In this document: positions 59,299-64,000 of the stretch, piece by piece
Layout of the letters: every line of letters starts with the position of its first letter
Numbering within the stretch: the first letter of the stretch is position 1
Source of the DNA: Ancylostoma caninum
Lineage: Eukaryota; Nematoda; Chromadorea; Rhabditida; Ancylostomatidae
Length of the DNA stretch: 64,000 nucleotides
NCBI GenBank assembly: GCA_037903475.1
Contig: JBAJFG010000621.1
Coordinates: forward strand, 1,178,001-1,242,000
Direction of reading: 5' to 3'
Position numbers and translations under genes: made by a program
The notes under the pieces: generated by a model
What the model was told of the DNA's origin: nothing
Databases searched by the model: none
Seen by the model: only the letters and a program-made list of their open reading frames with translations

Positions 59299-59306
59299 TA
59301 TATAAG
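59299..59306 (+). promoter_or_regulatory. TATA-like box of the chitinase gene
   Basis: TATATAAG sits 31 bases before the start codon at 59337, implying a very short 5' UTR. Confidence 0.5.
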
Positions 59307-59336
59307 GGCTATGATAAGGCGTAGTTCAAGCTAGTC

Positions 59337-62127
59337 ATGCTCAGGCTCGCTCTTCTTCTCGCTGTCTTTACAGGTAAGCTAGCACATCTGCTTGATTACC
59401 ATAGGTTAGAGAATTATAGATAGAATTAAGAAATCTCCTCATTTAATCAGCAATGAATGATGAGCAATGCGTAGAAATAGTACGTAGCATGTGCGAGGAG
59501 AGGAAGTAACGGGAAGTTAGCATGTTTTGGAGTCTCAAATGGTTTTTGAAGTTGTTCAGATGGAAATTCCATCTGAATTTAATTGTTCAGAGTGTCTTTC
59601 GCAGCATTTAGACTAGAAAGTCTATCATCGAAGCCAAAGAAAAAACTCTGCCTTATGAGGCTCCACGGTAATAAGTGTCAATCTTTAACTCCTTATCGAG
59701 CCATATTAAGTCTAAAAATCACAATTTCTTTCATTCAATCGTCTTTAAGGAAGAAGCTTCGGCATACTGCCCAGTTCGCAATGTCCTCCTGCAGCAAAGT
59801 ATGGCAGAGGGCCGCCATCCAGCTGTGTCATGCCGACAGATCCTAACAATTTACCACCATCAGCGTTAGAAAAATGGTTCACCAAGGAGATGTTCAATGT
59901 GAGTAGATATCCATGAAATGGGTCTGCTCCAGATTAATGCGAAGTATTTTCAGGACCTATTCCCATTCGCTAATCTTGGTTGGGGGTCTCATCCATGCTT
60001 TCCATATTCTTACGAGGCTTTTGTGATCGCTGCCAGATACTTCCCAAACTTTGGAACGAGCAGTCCTAGTTCGGTGAGATATGTTTTCATTAAAGCTAAT
60101 CAGGAAATAATCTGATGTCGATGTCATCGGAAGAATCAACCAGCAGTAGCACTGGAGTACATCAGCATATATACAGTAGCATACGAATCATTTAGATAAG
60201 AAGGACTGCTGAATTATGAAAGTGAAATCTACTGCAGTTTATACTTTAATTTTAAGATTTATACTCAAACGGAAAACACGCGACGAGACTTGGCCGCCTT
60301 CTTCGCTCATGCCGTCCAAGAAACTGGTGAGAACAACGCCGGTCTATACGAGTAAGCTCAATTCTTAATATACTACTCTTAACGCTCTATAAAATAACCA
60401 GTATCCGTCAAAAACCTTGAAACTGATTTCAGTGGAAAACGCCCTCTAAGCGATGCAGCCGACTGTTTCTACAGAGGTGGCTTCTACAACTGGTTCGAAG
60501 GCGGCCCAACTAGCTCGTTCCTTGACCAGAATGCCCCTGGCTATAGCCCAAAGGACGGCGATAACTGCATAGCAGCTGGGAGGTAAGTATTCGGGCAGCA
60601 AAGTTTTGGGGTGAAGATATTAGGGTGAAGGGCCTATTAAATGTTTAGGTACTGTGCTGAGTCACCAGAAATCACGTATTTCTATCCCTGCTCAAAAAAT
60701 ATGAGCGGGCAGTTCTTCAAAGGATGCTACTTCGGCAGAGGCGCCATTCAGGTACGATATTTTTCTCACTTATTAGGAAGCCAAATGGTCATGGTCGAAG
60801 GTGTCTGAATTAGTCTTTTGACACCTCTTTGAGTCCAAGGGAAACGTTTTTTTTTCCAAATTTTTCTAGAAGATTCCGTTTTTTTACGAAAGTCTCCCTT
60901 CAACAGCCCTGAAACTATACCAATGCGTTGTGGATGCTATTCTAGAGATTTTAATATTCACAAATCAAAATATGTGGTGAAGTTTCCTATGGGTTTCAAG
61001 GTAAAATACGCTATTCAGATCTCCTACAACTATAACTACGGACAATTCATGGACTACTTGAAGACCAGGAATATCACCGTCGATTTGCTCAACCAGCCTA
61101 ATTTGGTATTAATTATAAGTGACATCGGGCAATCTAACCATTTTCTCAATGAAAGTTTAATTTTTAGATAATGACCAAGACAGACCCACCACTCGCCATG
61201 CTAGCTTCGCTGTGGTTCTACATGACACCTCAGCCACCAAAACCTGCAATGCATGACATTGTCATGGGTGAGTAGTAGTAGAAGATGTTTAGTCTTAACA
61301 CGACCTAGACAGGATTATTCGCAGCAGAGAGCATTCATTTCCAATATTTTTTTAGGAACATGGAACAGTGGTGCACAAAACGCAGCCGCCGGCTACACTG
61401 GCCCCATATTTGGACCTACAAGTCTCATCATCAACAATGAGTGCAACGGAGAGGATCTTCAGGAGCCAGGAGGTAAGAGAGTGAACAACCTCGAGCGGGA
61501 AAAATGCAAAAAAAAACTAGAATGGAAACATAACACGAATGCTGGATCAGAGGTTGTATATTTCGAAATTTTCGTTAAAATTACTGTGTTTCAAGCCATC
61601 GGATAAGAATACTCCCTTTGAAACACGCACTGGTTGTTGCTTCTTTAAAGGTCCCGGCGAATCCCGTCGTATCAAGGCATTCAAGTGGTTCTGCGCTTAC
61701 TTTGGTGTACCAGCCGGTGCTGACAAGCTTTTGAGCTGCAAAGGTACAATTAAACTCGATTTGCATGCCATCCACATGGATATTGATCGCATCTTGTCCA
61801 GATATGCCGGTCAAACTCGATGCACTACGCTACAACTACAGTTACCAACCTGACTGGAGCTCAACATGGAAGGAACTGCCATGCGACTGTGCCCCTGCTG
61901 GCTATGGAGGTCGGGGATTTTTTAGATACAGTCACAATCGAAAGCGCTATCTCTGGATCAACTACTGGGCAATTTCAGGGTTGATACCGTACTTTGACCC
62001 TGCTTACTATCCCCAGGAGTTTGTGCGGATGAACGAGGTGAATCGATTGCGATGTGTGGCCAGCATCTATGCAAACCCGTCCATGTACGGCCTTACCAAC
62101 ACTACCTCAGCCTGCCTTAATCACTGA
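59337..62127 (+). CDS. GH19-family chitinase-like secreted protein
   Basis: Eleven exons: 59337-59373, 59750-59898, 59954-60073, 60257-60351, 60433-60582, 60649-60751, 61019-61105, 61168-61267, 61356-61472, 61651-61743, 61802-62127. All GT-AG; 1377 nt sum, 458 aa plus stop. A leader (MLRLALLLAVFTG) is followed by a short cysteine segment and the GH19 fold: KWFTKEMFNDLFPF, FAHAVQETGENNAG with Glu124 as the likely acid residue of the HET-like motif, GGFYNWFEGG, then the signature GRGAIQISYNYNYG (213-226), LASLWFYMTPQPPKP and NNECNG. GH19 enzymes hydrolyse chitin; in nematodes roles in eggshell, cuticle or microbial cell-wall turnover are proposed. The last exon adds about 108 residues (WSSTWKELPCDC onward) that I cannot place within the standard fold. 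Catalytic competence is not established from sequence. Confidence 0.93.
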
Positions 62128-64000
62128 GGATTTTGTGCATTTCTTAATTCTGCTACCTCTCAAATCTCTCGCGCTTCGATCTGCAGCTCCTGCTAAGACT
62201 CACTTGTTTCTCGATGTGTATGTAAATAATTGGTACCATTCAATAAGAAAACAATCTCATTAATCTTCTATTGTTATAGATATTACTATGTTGTTGTTTA
62301 TCATCCAATGAACTTATCACAAACCTTATTTCGATTCCTCACTTTCATGATAAGCTGGACAACAAGCGTACTTTACGGAAAGGAATATTGAGAGATAGAG
62401 TCCGGGGCTGTGGCGTAGTTGCCCTTGGAGAATGCAAGGCATTTGTAATAATACCCCATAATATTCACGCAGAAATCATGTGCTCCGGCCGACCAGCAGC
62501 GAAAGTCCCAATAGTTTTGTAAATACCCCTTTACATGCTGGTTTTTTTTTTCCGAAGGGGACACGGTTTCCGTAGCGTGCTTATTTCAACTTGAGATTTT
62601 TGAATGTTTTCCTGATGGTGAGTAAAAAGCTAACGCAAAAAACCTGTAAAACTATATATTAGGTTGTTCGGAAATCTTGCGGAGAAAAAAATCAAGACTT
62701 TATTAACGCATGTACTGAAACTTATCAGAAAACACTGCTACTTGTTTGTGAAATCTTCATCAAAGCCACTCATTGCGTACCATACCCTAATCCGAACAGA
62801 AACTCTCGAGCATCCTCTGATGATGGTTCCAGCTACGTATGAAAGAGCAAGTACAGGGAGTACGTAAAAAATTCTTGTATGCCAAATGATGGTATAAAAA
62901 AGTTCTGTGAAAATTGGAAACGAAGGGTATCAGCTCAGTGGTAAGGGTTTTTAATGTTTCGGTCCATTTTGGAGACTTTCCTAACACTCTGATGTGAAAC
63001 AATGACGAACTCGATTTCAGAAACCTCTGGACTTTCGAATTTTTTAATGGACTTTCATGAGGCTTTCGTGTGTATCACTCTCTTTTGCTGGTGCATTTCT
63101 GTTAGCAGGAGATCTCTTCAGGGTGATACACCCTCTTTTGGTCTTAAAGGCAGCACTCACGGAGATCTTTGGGTTGGAGATTTCGCGGTATATCGGGGTA
63201 TTTAGAGGCGATGAACTCATTGACAACGATGAAGTAGCGTGAAACACGCGAAAAACACAGGAAATGATGGCGCTATTTCATGTGTGTCCACAGCGCGGAC
63301 GAGTGTTCCGTGATAGGTCCCGCCACGGAACCCTGCAAATGGTACGAATTTCATAGACACGCCCCCGCTGAACCACACGCGCACACCCTGTCAACGGCGT
63401 TTGTTGGCGCGACGGAACCCTAATGTCCAGAGCGGCTGATGTGTCCATGGCTGTATCTTCGCAGGTAGACGGCCATTCAAGGTGTTCGACTTACTGTTGC
63501 GATTGTCCAGCGGCCGACTACATGGTAAGCGATTAATTTCAGAAGTGAAAATTTCCGTGAGTGCTGCCTTTAACGAAACAGATATTTCCGACATTTTGCT
63601 CAAAGCCATGTTTGAAGAGCTTGGTAACTGCAACGAGGCAAAAACGTTAGATTGAGGAAGGCGATTGGAATAGGAACGTCGAAAGTGTTCATTAACATGC
63701 ATTGCTGAGATTTCTGAAATCATCTCGCGGAGTCATTTCACATCCCCATCGGCGATCGGAGCTCTGGCGATTGTGGAAACAATCTCTACCGTTTCTGTAG
63801 GCCCTCTTTGATCAGAAGCTACTGCTAAACTCCACTGGAAGTATGACAGCCTCCGTCGCCATCTAATAGCGCTTCAGATACTTATTGAATGCGGGTGACA
63901 CTGACATGGCCACATAATCCACTTGTATGTTATCGATCGGTCAAACTGAACGGCAGTACACTCTGCATAATATACCCCACGTGGAGTACATGTCTCTTCA
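62128..64000. other. Region downstream of the chitinase gene, repeat-derived pieces
   Basis: AATAAG at 62241 is a weak polyadenylation signal. ATTAGGTTGTTCGGAAA at about 62660 resembles a mariner-type end, without a visible partner. 63015-63200 and 63540-63720 are inverted relatives that share GTCTTAAAGGCAGCACTCAC-like sequence. No gene is supported. Confidence 0.4.

Noticed and set aside
62660..62690. Second mariner element
   Set aside because: Only one end-like sequence (TTAGGTTGTTCGGAAA) is present, without partner end or transposase remains.

Overview
The window is AT-rich, intron-dense animal DNA. Multi-exon genes with GT-AG introns and TTTCAG-like acceptors, a two-domain CAP/ASP gene pair, a cys-loop receptor of nematode type, CR1-like retrotransposons and mariner, hAT and Helitron remnants together suggest a clade V (strongylid, hookworm-like) nematode. 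That assignment is inference from gene content; no species is claimed.

Layout. 0-1.6 kb: 5' part of an unidentified secreted or membrane gene (minus), its intron holding a foldback MITE. 5.7 kb: a tRNA-Asn(GTT) (minus). 8.4-12.2 kb: a complete 12-exon nicotinic-receptor-like subunit gene (plus, 455 aa). 13.9-18.0 kb: a near-complete CR1-like retrotransposon (minus) with ORF1, endonuclease and reverse transcriptase. 18.4-19.2 kb: exons of an unidentified minus-strand gene. 20.1-31.3 kb: gene A, a two-CAP-domain ASP-type secreted protein whose introns carry a palindromic MITE, a 1.26-kb TIR element, an antisense exon and a 5'-truncated CR1-like element. 31.4-41.3 kb: a transposon nest (Helitron with 405 bp of (TG)n; a second TIR element with a tRNA-like module; a large inverted-arm element carrying a hAT insertion and a mariner relic). 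41.9-48.8 kb: gene B, a compact tandem paralogue of gene A. 51.0-55.3 kb: a third CR1-like copy whose 3' UTR is split by a 2.04-kb long-TIR DNA element with 9-bp target duplications and a cysteine/histidine finger ORF. 59.3-62.1 kb: a complete 11-exon GH19 chitinase-family gene (plus, 458 aa). The rest is non-coding or repeat-derived as far as can be seen.

Functionally, the strong genes are unrelated housekeeping or parasite-style functions rather than one pathway: a ligand-gated channel subunit, two secreted CAP proteins and a secreted chitinase-like enzyme. Exon coordinates come from reading frames, splice sites and phase closure; for the receptor and the chitinase the exon sum is exactly divisible by three and ends in a stop, and for A and B all identified exons close in phase but one signal-peptide exon is missing.

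The most interesting signals are: two TIR elements (23.5-24.7 and 33.8-35.0 kb) sharing terminal motif, internal palindrome and a tRNA-like A/B-box module with identical 32-nt spacing; the MULE-like element with an embedded finger gene; and the A/B duplication, which serves as a natural empty-site control for the insertions.
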